A stretch of 64,000 bases of DNA from Harmonia axyridis. Its lineage: Eukaryota; Arthropoda; Insecta; Coleoptera; Coccinellidae. This document shows, one piece after another, positions 11,660 to 24,705 of the stretch; position 1 is the first letter of the stretch, and every line of letters starts with the position of its first letter. The position numbers were made by a program, and so were the translations under genes. The stretch is taken from the NCBI RefSeq assembly GCF_914767665.1, contig NC_059506.1, positions 23,041,825-23,105,824 of the forward strand, given 5' to 3'. The notes below the pieces were generated by a model. That model made no database searches. It had not been told where the DNA came from and saw only the letters and a list, made by a program, of their open reading frames with translations.

Positions 11660-12425
11660 AATGACTGGTATGTAATTGGTGGCTTTCATGAATAATGTTT
11701 CTTGACTATCGTCGACTTCTTCCAAGAGGTAACACTGTCAGTATTGACTGGTTCGATTTTTTTTTACACCGGTTTTGTGGATTTCTTGCTTTGTGGATGG
11801 AAGTTTTTTTATAGTTCTGGTCGTTCTCGAAAAACTTCCCGTGGAATTATTTCTTGCTCCTGAATGTTTTTTTTTACCTTATGAAGCTTTTTTGTTCTTC
11901 AGGAGTTCAGAGTAATTAACTAAAATGTTTTTTAATGGTTTCATTCATTATCTTCAATATTATTATATCGAGTTTGGTTAGAGACGAAAGTTGAAATTGT
12001 TACAATTGGCGTAAACTTATCCATGGTTCTCTGGGGTTGGATTTGTAGTGCTATAGTTGGACTATAGTTGGCCTATTTTGTATATTATTTATCATGAGGT
12101 ATTGTTTTGTTTGATTTCAATTTAGTTTTAATGTTTTCCTGTGTGAATATGAATAGAATTGGAGTTTTGTTGTTAAATTCTCCGTCATTTTAGATATAAT
12201 TCGACTTGAGTTCAATTATAGTTTGAGAATAGTCCAAGAAGAAATCTGAATTGATTTGGTTGTTTGTTTAATTCTCCTTCATTTTCGATATTGTTCGACT
12301 AGTCTAACTATAGTTGGACTATAGTATATTTGTAATAAAACTATAGGAGGACTATAGTAGGACAATAGTGACTATAGTTTGTTTAAACGATTTTTTCTGT
12401 TTTTTTTTTCGTCCGTATCTCATAA
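11660..12425 (+). repeat. Tandem duplication, unit 1 (766 bp)
   Basis: Begins AATGACTGGTATGTAATTGG and matches 12426-13165 along its length, including TTTCATGAATAATGTTT, AACACTGTCAGTATTGACTGG, GAGACGAAAGTTGAAAT and the closing GTATCTCATAAA. The interior is studded with the short motif GGACTATAGTTGGACTATAG and fragments of it. No coding content is evident. Confidence 0.85.
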
Positions 12426-13165
12426 AATGACTGGTATGTAATTGGTGGCTTTCATGAATAATGTTTTTTGACTATCATCGACTTCTTTCGAGAGGAAACA
12501 CTGTCAGTATCGACTGGTTCGTTTTTTTCCCACCGTTTTTGCGGGATTCTTGCTTTGTGGATGGAACTTTTTCTATAATTCTGGTCGTTCTCGAAAAACT
12601 TCCTGTGGAATTATTTCTTGCTCTCCTCAATGTTTTTTACCTTATGTGAATGAAGCTTCTCTTCTTCAGGAAATTCAGAGTGATTAACCAAAATGTTTTC
12701 TTTAATTTTCTCAATTTCTAAATTATATTGAGTTTGGTTCGAGACGAAAGTTGAAATAGTTACAATTGACGTCAACTTATCCATAGTTCGGCAGAGGTTG
12801 GACTTCTAGTTTGGCTATAGTTGGACTATAGTTCGTCTATTTTGTATTTCACTTATCATAAGGTTGATTTGAAATAAGTTTTACTGCATCCCGGTAGAAA
12901 TGCAAGTAGAATTTCTTTTTTGTTGTTTGATTGTCCTTAATTTTCTATAGAGTCGACTATAGTTGGACTATAGTCCCAAAAGAAATCTGAATTGATTTTG
13001 TTGTTTGTTTAATTCTTCTTCGTTTTCGATATAGTTCGACTAAAGTCGAACTATAGTTGGCCTATAGTATATTTGTATATATGTGATAAAACTATAGGAG
13101 GACTATAGTTGAATAATTGTGACTATAGTTTGTTTAAATGATTTTTTTCGTCTGTATCTCATAAA
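12426..13165 (+). repeat. Tandem duplication, unit 2
   Basis: Second copy of the preceding unit, directly adjacent and in the same orientation, with scattered substitutions and small indels, so the duplication is not recent. It again carries several GACTATAG-type motifs at about 12800-13120. Confidence 0.85.
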
Positions 13166-14663
13166 TAACTCTGATTATTCTAATTATAGGAAAAGTAGAT
13201 CACGCCGAGCAACGCGGTTGTGTTCGACGCAGTTGGAAATTCATTTTTGACAACAGCCGAACTCTGATCGAAATTCATTTCGAGTTACAGTCAATTACCC
13301 CCGGAATTCCAATTAATTTCGATGGGCAACATAAATGTTTTGTTCGATATAATCGCTATTGTGTACGGTTGTCGATTCAGTCGGACGTCCTCAGTAAATG
13401 GAATAATGATGGCGCGATACAATTAAAAAAAAAAATTGTATTTTCCTTCATTTTTTTTCACGGTTCGGTTTGAACGAAGAATCGTCAGGCGAAGGGTTAA
13501 CGAATTCAATGGTAAATTATAATTGATGAAGGCGTTCCAGACAACACTCGAATATTGATTAATTATTTGGTAGCTTGGTGGTATGTACCGAGATGTAACG
13601 AAAAAAAAAAAAACACATTTCAATGATTGAATTTATTTATGTGTATTCTTCTACTGAATGTTTCTATACGTCAATGAACTTCTTCTAAACGGCAAAACCA
13701 ATTCTGATACGGCTATAGAGGAGATTTGAAGTTTTAAGAAATTTTAACAGTTTCAGTAAATGGAGAATTTATCACCGAATTGAACGTTCTGTGCCATTTG
13801 TGAGCTTTACAATAGTTGTTTTGCTGGCTACTATAGTCGAATAGACTGTGTTTCCACTCAGTAAAGAAGTTGGAATTAAATTAAATGATGATTACATAAC
13901 ATTCGTATTTTCAAAATCAGTTGTGCTACACAAACAAAAAATTTGGACAGTTCATTTATATTTCCAAATTACTCTCTAGAAATACAAAATATTGTACTCG
14001 AGGAACAATATCTCAATTATCAGAGAGATTTTTTTTTTCCAGATTTTACTTAATCCTTATCTTATCGAAACTATTATCCATAATAGATTTTATATTGATG
14101 ATAAAATGATTGAGCCTATTTTTATTCATTATCTTTGGATACTGAAATATTTGGAAGGAGGAATTACTTAAGACAGATTAGAGTTTACTATCGATATCAT
14201 AGAGATTAGGAGGAGCTTAAATACTTCACAATATAGGTATCTATTTTTATCAGAATGATTCGAGAATTTTCATTTAAGCAATTCTCGTATTTTGGGCCGA
14301 AATTTGATTGTACTCACCTGACTAAGATTTCCTATCCACATCGCAGATATGGCTAGATGACAGTATTAGAGAATCCAAATCTTAAACTATAATCCAGTAT
14401 ATTTTTTTATTTGTATAGTATGGACTCGAAATACACAATGAAAGGTTCATTTAATTTTATATTATAAGCATACGCCATGACACTATGAGCGTTTTCGAGC
14501 AAGATTCAAATTAGATAAAAAAAAAGTGACATAATTTTCCCTAATTCTACAGTTTGGAATGATTAGACACAATCCTACATTACAGAAGTGGTATTTTATA
14601 ATATATCATCTAGCCTTTTCTGTAGCCTCACGTAAACGCAAAAACTTGAATTACACCTTATAT
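13166..14663. other. Unassigned sequence
   Basis: The part at 13190-13410 is less AT-rich and repeat-free and could be conserved non-coding DNA. The rest is AT-rich with homopolymer runs. No gene is seen. Confidence 0.4.
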
Positions 14664-14710
14664 TAAGTCAAGCAGATTCGGATGGGATCATTGTCTGGAT
14701 GGGTGACCCT
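14664..14710 (+). ncRNA. 5S rRNA-like fragment (possible pseudogene or SINE head)
   Basis: The sequence TTAAGTCAAGCAGATTCGG, then GATGGGATCATTGTCTGGAT, then GGGTGACC follows the order of the internal promoter region of 5S rRNA (TTAAGCA..., GGTTAGTA, TTGGATGGGTGACC). The 5' third of 5S rRNA is not recognisable upstream, and the 3' part soon diverges. It may be a degenerate 5S copy or the remnant head of a 5S-derived SINE. Confidence 0.3.
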
Positions 14711-14814
14711 GACTTGACTCAGCCGATTTTCTTCAATTTTCATTTATGCCTCGATCGCAGGTAATGAGATCTCCTTGAACGTAACACCTTCCCGTAATGT
14801 TTCCAAGAGTGTAA

Positions 14815-15080
14815 TTCCATACAGTTCTGCGCGCTGGCATATAAAAAGTTTGGAGGAGAGAGAGAAAGAGATCTTATCGCGTATCCACGTCGGCATTTTC
14901 GTGTAATTTACTCCGGAATCGAGGCCATTTTTCCGAACCGGCCTGGAGGTTAATATTCACCCTAACGGGATCGGATCCCGATCGCAAACCCGCTCGTTAT
15001 TTATTGCGGGGTGGGGGGCGACTAAAATTATACCGGTTGACTACCCCCGGAGTCCGTCGCCGGGTCTAGGGGACGCCAAT
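14815..15080. promoter_or_regulatory. GC-rich island, possible regulatory DNA
   Basis: A sharp rise in G+C and CpG inside AT-rich surroundings, with the palindrome GGGATCGGATCCCGATC near 14969 and a GA-rich tract near 14852. No open frame of interest. A regulatory role is only inferred from composition. Confidence 0.25.
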
Positions 15081-17943
15081 GACGCGTAGAAAATATATAC
15101 GACCGATTTTCTATCGATTTAACGGTTTAATTACAAATGAACTACTGTTCGAATGAACTACCAACAAACGAACTACCCGGTACAAATGAACTACTGCATA
15201 AGTAAAATTACAGATTCGCTGAAAAATTGAAATGAGATTGAAATCAAATGCTAAATATAGATTTCTTACAATGTTTGCATCATTTTATTTTCAATAATGG
15301 TCCTTCATTAGAAGAAAAATGTGAAATATCCTTATTATCAATTCTCCTCGCATATTTGCTGTCACGTTACAATGATCTATTGGAGAACTACGAAGCAATT
15401 ACATATTTATTTTTTTTCTCGCAAATCTACAAACTGTTATTTACCAACAGTTCAGCATACCCTGTTTCCTCGGCTGCAATTTGCACCGCGCTCTTTGCAC
15501 AATTGAATTTGCATCATTAACAGCAACACTCTATATGAATAACTGTGGCATAATGATTTTGCGAAATTCATACACACTTGGTTAGTGGTAAATGAAGTAA
15601 CGACAAGTACCTGTGAGAAAAATGTGCGAAATCGTATAATGTAATGTTATTCATGACATGTGGTAAACCGGGTTTTGTCTTTGTATGTACTAGTTTTGGT
15701 GACGCAATGTTGTTTGGAATTTAAATTTCTGTTAGAAAATTTCGATTACTTTATGTTAATATTTCAATATTCTCTTGAGATGAGAAGGGGATTTTTCTAT
15801 AACTGCAATTATTGAACATTTGAAATTTATTAAATGCTATTAGATACTTTTGTGGAGATGACTTTTTCCACATGTCGGAAAGTATTTTAAATTGAATAAA
15901 AAAAATTAATATTTATTTTATTGAATTGATCGCCTGTTACATATTTGGTTAGTTATTTCAGTAATGAGATATATTTGATCTAACGTTAAAATAAACATCT
16001 TAATATTATGTTTCCTGTAAAACTATTCGTATTTAGGATAAAAGATTCAAATTACATAAATATAAAAAAATCGAGGTAATAGCTAATATGATATTTTTAT
16101 GTGCAAATTGAATCTATTCTCGAATTTTTCAGTATATCATCTTATTTTTTAGTTGATATAATTCATTAATAGAAATAATTGAAGTTTTTACATCGAAAAA
16201 TACATTTTTTTCATAATCACTATCATCAATTTCGCGAAAATGTACTCAATGATATTTTCAAAATTGAATAATCTTCGTTCTGGACCGAATTGGTAAACAA
16301 ATATAAGTGTAAAAGATTTGGAAAAAAATCATATAATTCTCAATTTTTAAAAGCTTTTTAGCAACCGTCTGGATAATTTCTAATCATGTCCGGGTTGTGA
16401 TGTACATGTTTGAATGAAGACGTTGTGTTGTGAAATACTAAGTAAATATCCCATTTGAGATAACTTACGATTTCATAAACATAGTAATAAATCCTGATCG
16501 TAAAATAACGCGTAAAATATCATCTCTTTCTATTGGCCAACACTTTCTCTCATTCGTATCCACACATATTGGTCTTATGTCTACAAAAACAGCAAATAGA
16601 CCTTGATCGATTTGACTTGCACAAAAAAGTTGAAAAAAAAATTTTTTTTTTTAAATTAAATTTTTTAATACCTATTTGCGGAAAGGAGACAAGACCACGT
16701 ATGTTTTCAAAATTTAGAAAGGCATAAGAATATGTACTAAATTCAAATAAAAAATCTGTCAATCTGCCGTTTTGGGTTATTGTTATTGTATTATAAGAAG
16801 TCGATCAATCAATTTTGAAGGCTCAAATAATACAAGTTGTAACAAAAGTATTAACAAAATAAATTAATGATTCTAGATCAGTTTCGGATTTTAGTTCAGT
16901 AGACGTTAAAGCAACAGACCATGTGTTGAGTTTTTAGCGTTTTACCTTGATTAATTCTGAACTGCCAGCATTTTTAATAGCATTTATTTCCTTCAATCGT
17001 CACTCGAATCAAGATCTAAACATTTCACGTTCGTTGCTGTTCTCAGTCCGCCATCCTTTTGTTCTGTCATGAAAGTGAATATTTTTATCCTATTCTCATG
17101 TGGCTGGCGTTCTAGGAATGTTGAGTTATTCAAACCGTCTAGTGTTGTGCTTTACATCAGGATTTTATTATACAGGAGGATGTAATTACCTTCAGCGTAA
17201 AACAATACTTCCCACATTAGCGACTTAGAAATCTGAGACCACTTCATTTACATTTTTTTTTCTGTATTTCATGCGAAGATATATACGAGTATTAAGTTGA
17301 GTAACGAATTTTATGTTTCGAAATGACGTTGTTCTGGTATTAGACAGTCGATGAGATTTAATGAAATGATAGAAATATTTCCATTTTGAATTTAATTGCA
17401 AGTTCGAGTTTTCAATGAAACGGATGAATGCTGGTATTTTACATAAAAATGAAATATCCGGTGAACGTTCATAATGGTGATGCGGTATATGGTTCTCTAT
17501 GTGTATTTATCTTTAATTATCATTCGACTGTAGTCTGGAATTTTTCATTCAACAATTGTGGAAAATTTCGGACTAATAGGAAATTCTCATTGGTTACTTT
17601 TTTCGCTTGGTAAATATTTGAATAGTTGAAAAATCAATTTGTGGGAAAAGCACGAATACATTGAAACTGTCATTTCTGTAGCAGTATTGCAGTGATTTTG
17701 CTGTGAAATTGTCATTTTATATTTTATCATATCGATTGGTTAGTGCAATGAATTTTGAAGGATAATAACTTTTATATGATATGGGAGAAGAATATTCAAT
17801 TTTTCTCTTAGATATAGCTCATCTCAATATAATCTCTATAAAAACACATTGGAGAAATCGAAAAAGACATTTTGGTTCTGATATGCAATATGGAATTCTT
17901 TTTTCTTTATGTATTTCTTTTTAATTAGGCCAATGAACAATAG
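15081..17943. other. Unassigned AT-rich sequence
   Basis: A short imperfect direct repeat of AAATGAACTACT lies at 15135-15196. Otherwise there are only AT-rich sequence, homopolymers and small frames with no recognisable protein motif. Confidence 0.45.
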
Positions 17944-18504
17944 TTATTCTAAAACAAGTTGCAGAATAAGCCCCTTTTCCAACGAGAATGCGAAATTCGA
18001 AAACGAGTGACGAGTTTTCGAAAGCACGAGTGTTGGAATTGCCTTCTGCAACGAGTATTATACGATATTTTTTCTATTTCAGTCAAGTTTTATGATATAC
18101 TGTCGAAATTCAATGAAAAATTCAGATTATACATCCTAGTGACATTTATATTTCGTCTTGGCCGTTGGTGTGACTGTTACGAAAATTGACAGATTATGGA
18201 ATCTGAATTTGAACCGTACGTTTAGAATTTTGAAATAATTTATAATTACGCATTAAATTCTTGAATTATGTCTGACAAAATCGATTTAACACCACCAGAA
18301 TAAAGAGAAATTGCGAAGAATGTTGCAAATCATTCCACTATATCTTTATTATATTGACAATTGACGTGTGTTGAAATTTGTTAGGATCGATAGTCAGTGT
18401 ATAGACAACCGCAAAACGAAAAATTTAACTGAAAACAATGCTGTAATGAGTTTATTACACTACTGTTTTTAGTACTGTGATGAACTCATTACGATACTGA
18501 AATA
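17944..18504 (+). repeat. Family A non-autonomous element, copy 2
   Basis: Same layout as 5591-6106: TATTCTAAAACAAGTTGCAG border, palindromic ATGCGAAATTCG segment, TTTTTTCTATTTCAGTC border, internal ATG frame at about 18268 (MSDKIDLTPPE, then a stop) and the terminal hairpin TAATGAGTTTATTACAC / GTACTGTGATGAACTCATTA. Decayed relative to copy 1. Confidence 0.75.
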
Positions 18505-18879
18505 ATTTTACAGTAGTTTCAATACCCCATTTGATAGTATAAAAAATATTGCCTTTTGAATTTAGCGTTTTGTCTGTTAATTTTTTATTGAGAAATATTC
18601 TTGCAAATTGAAAATCAACATTTTATATGCCTAATAAACATCACTGAATCATTTCAGAGAATTTGAAAAATCTGCCAAATAATATAACATAATAATAATT
18701 TCATCAAAATTTCGCAGAATTTCGTCAATTTTATATCGATTTTCAATATAAAATTCTAAAATATATTTAATTCAATAATATTCTTTCTCTTTTTTTTAAT
18801 GTGTTTAACATCAGAATTTCCAATTCACTTCGTTTTCCATCGATCCAAAATATCGAAAACCAGCATCTTTCAAACCAGA
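18505..18879. other. Unassigned AT-rich sequence
   Basis: No feature seen. Confidence 0.5.
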
Positions 18880-19280
18880 CCTGTTGTTCCGCAACAACAA
18901 CAACAAATGTAAGCTGAATTCTGGATTCCATCTACCCCAAAAAGATTCCCGGGCAACGCACTATAATGATTGATGATATCGCCCCACCCTTTGCAATCCT
19001 CTTCAAGCAGATGAGACATCGCTGATAAATCCGGATCCGGCATCATTTTGACCCCCTCAGAACCACCCACCCCTCTTCGGTGCTCTTCGCAGAACCGGTC
19101 GCTTTCCAATTTCCCCTAATAGCTTCGACAGAAATCAACAAAGATCACCCTGCCGAAGATACGGCCACCAATAAAACGAAATTAGGCCGTTTTCCCCCCT
19201 TATCGACAAGAAGCAGCGTGGGCGCCCAACGTCGCGGCGCCCGCTTATAAACAAATTCTGTTTGTGTCGCATCTCGAAGC
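18880..19280. promoter_or_regulatory. GC-rich island, possible regulatory DNA
   Basis: Locally balanced or GC-rich sequence with CpGs and a CAA/AAC triplet run near 18892. The frames on both strands (for example 18870-19109 minus) look like by-products of composition and show no domain. Inferred to be conserved non-coding DNA; unproven. Confidence 0.2.
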
Positions 19281-21014
19281 GGTGGATACGGCGTTGCCGA
19301 ATTTTGGTTTTGCAAGCAGAAAAGTGGGCAAGAAAGAAGGGATATTAACCGGAAAAACAATTATAAATTCAAAACAAATAATTTTTTGTAGTTATAAAAA
19401 TGAAACTAATAAAAAAATGAGAGAAATGAGGATTATAACCTTCAACAAATGAAAATTAATTAGTTTTGTTATGTATTAATATCATTATAACAAATAAGAG
19501 AAAAATCCATGTGTTTCTAAAATAAAGTAAAAGATAATTTCAAATAAGAGAAGAATAACTAAATATGAACAAAAGTTATTTATAAATGAAAAAAAAAAAA
19601 AAACTAATAATAATAGATAGGTAATAGAATACTGAATATAAATACATATTGAAAAATCTTTGAAATCTAAATTTTGATCGACTGATCAACGCGTTGATGA
19701 TACAGGATGTTGCAAATTTGTTTTCTAATGATGGGGTCTCCGAAATTATAGCAGTTGAAGAAAAATGGATGGCAAATTCTAGGGTTTTTCCAAGAAAAGA
19801 AATAAAATGAAAACAGCATGTCGATATTTCCCTTCATTTTTTGGATATGAACGAAAAATTGAGATTTTTCATCTTCAATGAACTATCTTATGTCTCACAT
19901 TCTTGATGCTATCGCTGTGAAACTAGAATTTTATTTAATTGAAATTTTCTATATAATCCGGTTTTTATGCTGAAAAAAAAGTTTTTCACAAAAATTGAGT
20001 TTTAATACAAAGCAAAAAAAAACGTATGAAACTGATTTTTTCAGCATAACCACCAATTCCAATTTTCAGTTTCTTTCGTTTCACTAACTGCCAATACTAT
20101 CTATATTTAATTCTAAAATAAACTGAAATTAAATTTAGACCTAGTTTGATCGTGACCATTAACTTGACTGAAAAAAGTTACGTGGACTCCGCTATGAGCA
20201 TTTTCTAAACTTCATTTTATGTTTCCTGAGGTAGACATTCTCTGAGACTTTCAGGTAACTGTGAGTCATCCAGTTTGGTGTCGTAAATGCTACCTTTTGA
20301 AGAGGATGTGTTCGACATTCCGTAAGAAGAAACAGTTAGATTTAATATCAATTTTAGTATGTAATTCGAAGTAACCACTGCTTATTGTCCTTGTCTTTGT
20401 GGTTCAGAGAAGTGAAACAATGAATAACAGAAACTGAAAATATAGGTACGTTTTTTCTCACCATTTATAACTTTTAGTTGGTTATCGGGAGAATATATAT
20501 GTATATAATTGTATAAAACAAAGGAGTTATTGTAATATTGACGAAAGCTTTTGGAAATCTGATGATATTCAAAAATCACGTAAATTCAATGAAAATTGGA
20601 GATTTCGACTGAAATTAATCAAGTAGTCAATAGAATAGAAGCTTCGTGCAAAATTTCAAGCTGGCCCATGTCATCAGAAACTTAAATTCGAAAAAAATAT
20701 TGGCAAAGAAATACCTGATGAAATCCGTGAATAAGTATGAATAAAGTCGAATATTTTAAATTAATTATGGAAGGATCTTATTGTAATTTTCAATAAAGAA
20801 AATTCATCAAAAATATCCACAATATTTTAATATTAACAATTGGTCGCAAATTTGGACTTCATCGGTCAAAATACAAAATTAAACGAGTTGTCGAAAGAAT
20901 TGTTGTTAACTTTATTATTTTTTTTCATTTCGTTAGAATTCATTACAATGTTAGAATTTTGTTCGAATTATTTAGGGGTTGTCATTTTGTCAATTGAACA
21001 ACCGGTCTTTTGAA
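19281..21014. other. Unassigned AT-rich sequence
   Basis: At about 19700 the motif GATACAGGATGTTGCAAATTTG resembles a Tc1/mariner-type left end, but I see no matching right end. A 27-bp stretch at about 19507-19533 (AATCCATGTGTTTCTAAAAT...) recurs at about 21938-21964. No gene is seen. Confidence 0.4.
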
Positions 21015-21211
21015 AAGTGGCGATGCCACCTTTCAAGGATAGGGGGCAAGTGAGGGGGGCAGGTTTTTTTTAAGGGGGGAGGGCAAGATTTCCAGGTCCA
21101 TCAAGTTTATGTGAAATTGATGTCATTTTTTCTCATGCGATATTTCAAGGGGGTCCAGCAAAAATTAAAGGGGGGCAGGACAACCCTGGCTTTATTTTAG
21201 CATCGCCACTG
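21015..21211. mobile_element. hAT-like MITE
   Basis: Left end AAGTGGCGATGCCACC and right end TTAGCATCGCCACTG are inverted repeats of the CAGTGGCGATGC type common in hAT MITEs. The flanks CTTTTGAA (21007-21014) and CTTTCGAA (21212-21219) form an 8-bp direct repeat with one mismatch, the size expected for hAT. The 197-bp interior is G-rich, with runs such as AAGGGGGGAGGGCAAG, and non-coding. Confidence 0.7.
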
Positions 21212-21230
21212 CTTTCGAACCGGATCTCCA

Positions 21231-21790
21231 CTAAAATATATCGAAATTAAACGAATCCCTAATCTCCCGCCGAACCGCTATAACTGGCAACGCCGCAACT
21301 TCGCGAGAACGGCCGGAACGGCACAAACGTCGGACTATAAATGTCCGTCCATAATTCACCGATCTTTTATGCGCCGAAACTTTCGGATTCCTGACTCGCA
21401 TTCGGCCCATTTCACCCCGATATAAATTCACGGAATGGCGGGGTTGGAGCGAGGCCCGAATGGCTCGGATTACCGGCTACTGCTGGCGCGAGGCTCGGGA
21501 AGGTTTCCGGGGGGGCGGCAGGACCAGGGACGTAACGGCGAATTTATGGGGGGAATCGCGGGGAGTACTTTAGTCATCTTACGAGAAATGTCCTTTCTTG
21601 GGGGAAGTTGTAGGAGGAGAAGGAGGGGATTACGGCGGCGGCGGCGTCGAAGGAGGAAATGAACGCAGGCGAGGACGGGAGCCACATTTTATGGGGGAGC
21701 GGAAATGGATACACGTTTTGGGGGGATCGACAAGTGCCCGGAGTGATGATTTGGTGAATTTCTGGGGTTTCAGGATTTTTGGATAGGAGG
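21231..21790. promoter_or_regulatory. GC-rich island with repeated TTTATG(G/C) motifs
   Basis: A strongly GC- and CpG-rich block. TTTATG-type motifs occur at about 21365, 21543 and 21688 (TTTATGCGCC, TTTATGGGGG, TTTATGGGGG). That is the core recognised by Caudal/Abd-B-class homeodomains. Several overlapping frames are open on both strands only because stop codons are rare in such DNA. A cis-regulatory element is inferred, not shown. Confidence 0.3.
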
Positions 21791-22914
21791 TGGCAACGTC
21801 GCAGTTTTTTTGGAAAGTGGCACAATTCTCGGTGAAACTGAAAATAACGTGCTTTTTTGGTCGCTAGACTCGACTATTTACTTATATCCTCATGAATTAG
21901 AATTTTAGAACCTTGACCTTAATTAAATCGACAACAAAATCCATGTGCTTCTAAAATAAAGTGAAAATACATCACTATATATTACGTGTAATGGTTAAAA
22001 ATCAATGAAACAATATTGAAATTAAGAAATATAGACGAATTTTAGAATTTTAGTTACCAAGTGGCAACATCGCAGTTTTTGTTAAAGTTGGCTATTGACA
22101 GTGAAAAATTGCCTTTTTCTTGATTTCATGAACGTTAACCTAAATTAATTTCACTAGAAAATTACTTACTGAATATGCAAAAAGTTCGTGATGAAAAACT
22201 TGTTGGAATGAACTAACGATGACGTCAATTTGAAGTGAACACTTCTGCATTTGCAATTCCGTTCCTATTTTAGTATTTTGCTCAGAAACTCAGCATTTCC
22301 TACAAGTAATCATGCTTGTGACTTATTTTTTCCATAGGAAGAACATAGAAAACCAAGAGCATTTAAAACAACTTCGAATTTTAACCTCAAACATATAGCT
22401 TTTGTAACAATTTTACATTTGCAATACCTATAAATAGTGTAAAACAATAATAATCTTGATAAAATAACACTAAGTAATTTCCACAAATATTCTAAATGTT
22501 CAAACATTGTTTCGCCAACACTTCAAGTTACACTTCGATTTCGATTCATTTATATTTACATATAATGAATTTCCATCAAATAATAATAAGTTGATGAGCG
22601 ATATGAAACTAATCTTCTCAAAAGTAAATGTTTGAATCAATAATGAAAACAAACTAGTTCGTATATCTTGACATTTTATTGTTTATACTTTATATACTAG
22701 TGACGTCACTGATGACGCGTTGCGTATAATTATATTATGGCGGTTTTGAATCTTACTCTTTTGATATTTTCTGGATAAATATTTTTTTATTTTATGGAAG
22801 TTACCTATATCAACAAAATTTTTTCTGCCAACCAATATATAATTTGCTTTGAGAAAAGCACCAAAAAAACTCTCGTCATCGAAATGCCAAACCAAAGGGT
22901 CCTTCACCTTCCAT
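21791..22914. other. Unassigned AT-rich sequence with weak internal duplication
   Basis: GTGGCAACGTCGCAGTTTTT at about 21789 is echoed by GTGGCAACATCGCAGTTTTT at about 22061, with further loose similarity after each. A perfect TGACGTCA site lies at 22700-22707. No gene is seen. Confidence 0.4.
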
Positions 22915-23240
22915 CTCAATCACTTTCTCGTTAATTAGAACAACTCTACCGGCAAGATTGAAAATAGGGACCCCCCGTGGTGTACAGTCGTCACGTGATG
23001 TATCGGGGCCCGATTTCACTCGGCTGCTTTCCCGACACTTTTCCACCTTCATAACCGCAGCCCCAGGGGTCCTCAAAACCACCCCCACCCCGTCTGACAG
23101 AGAGACAACGAGGCGACAGGAAGGTGTAATAAAAGGATGGGGGGCGAAGTCAGCTAATGACTCATCGCGTAAATTTTGCTGCATTCCTCGCGTAAAGGTA
23201 CGTACACGTTAACGCGCAACTCGTGCGGCAGCTCGTCTCT
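22915..23240. promoter_or_regulatory. GC-rich island, possible regulatory DNA
   Basis: GC- and CpG-rich block between AT-rich flanks, containing TCACGTGA (an E-box core) near 22991. Opposing open frames overlap fully and have no domain. Function inferred only from composition. Confidence 0.25.
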
Positions 23241-23736
23241 ACGGCCTTTTAGGAGAATTTGATGGTGTTGGAAGCGGGTACGGTGTACTGATTTTTTTTT
23301 TGGCGATCATTATGTGTTCTCCAGAATATACATTATTTCTTTTATCTTTTTGACTAAATGTCGGTATGGAATATAAGTAAAAACGGGTGAAATTAAAAGA
23401 AAAGACGAGAACCAGATGGGTTAGGAAGGATGTTCATATCATAAAGAATGCTGTATTCAAACGTTTATGTTTTTTTTTTGTAACGGAGCATTGTTATGTT
23501 TATTAGATTCATACATTTGGCACTATTTCGTTGATACAGCGTCTTATTTTGACCTTGAGTGCGCGAGTACGAATTATCGCTACAGATTGAATAAATAAGT
23601 ACCAAAACTTATACTCAATTCATTCATCACAGCTTACTATTTGTATCTTTATAATAATTTGGATTTTCCTGAAGATAACTAGAGAATTGGTTGAAATTTT
23701 TTCTAGAAATCGACAGCAGATACGACAAAATTACAG
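23241..23736. other. Unassigned AT-rich sequence
   Basis: No feature seen. Confidence 0.5.
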
Positions 23737-24195
23737 GATGTTTTTCATAAACCAATGAGGTTAGAAAAAGGTTTGAAGTAGGCTTCCTCATAAAGTCCCG
23801 ATAATGGTCCTTTATGGCAAGAAAGAGATCCTTTTCCTCACGTATGCTCTATGACCACAAAACATAATCTCATTCTGTTGTATCATTTCCATCACAAGTG
23901 TTCCTCTACCATACAAACTTTTTTTTGTTAAAATTATCATATCTGAAATTACGGACCTTTATTTACTTCCACTTCATACACAAAATTTCAATTCAATTTC
24001 TGTTTAAATTCAACAAAATATCAATTTTCATGAAATATTACCAAATACAATCAATCACTAGTTCTCAGAGTAGCCAACCCTAGAAAATTTAATACTTACG
24101 AATAAAAGAAAGCTTTATCTGAAAGACGCAGACGGTCGGACTATGTTCATGAAACCGGAGCCACTTTAAAGCTCCATTTGAAGGCAACTTCAAAC
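23737..24195 (+). repeat. Dispersed repeat C, copy 1
   Basis: From TTTTTCATAAACCAATGAGG to CTCCATTTGAAGGCAACTTC this matches the reverse complement of 51950-52387 over its length, for example CTTTATGGCAAGAAAGAG against CTTTCTTGCCATAAAGGG. Several indels separate the copies. Neither is coding. A border resembling TTACAGGATG at 23731 is not matched at the other copy. Confidence 0.75.
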
Positions 24196-24705
24196 TGGCT
24201 CTTAGTACCGGACATCTCATCATTAGACATCAAATTCCGTACACCTAGGGATTCATCAAGCCAAGTAGCTTGATATTTTAACCAACTACTTGACATGAAA
24301 ATCGTGAAAAATAACATACTTGAGCTTGACTTGACCTGCAGATGCATCTTCAGAGACAACAACATACTTACACTCCCAGGACTTTTCATATACCGAAATA
24401 ACATCCATTATTTTGAAGAATACAAAAATGTAAATGTTAGAATTAGAACGAAGCACATTAGATATGTAAATCAAATTGTATAATTATTTGCCTGTCACAA
24501 TTAAGAGTATATCTGATCTCCGAGCGTTTGAAAAGAGTTTATTTCCTATGATCGTTAAGTGTGAACCATATTCATTAGCTGAATTCAATACCTTCCGTAC
24601 TTCATATTCATTTCAGTTGGATCCTTTTGGTGATGATTTTTATATAATGTGTATGTACTTTGACTTGTTTTCACCTTATTATCGTTTGATAAAGAATCTT
24701 CAACT
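24196..24705. other. Unassigned AT-rich sequence
   Basis: No gene or repeat is supported. Overlapping short frames lack motifs. Confidence 0.5.

Noticed and set aside
19700..19722. Complete Tc1/mariner element starting at GATACAGGATGTTGC
   Set aside because: No inverted partner end could be found downstream within a reasonable distance.
21435..21662. Arginine/glycine-rich small proteins in the GC-rich island
   Set aside because: Opposing and overlapping frames over GGA/GGC-rich sequence; no domain.
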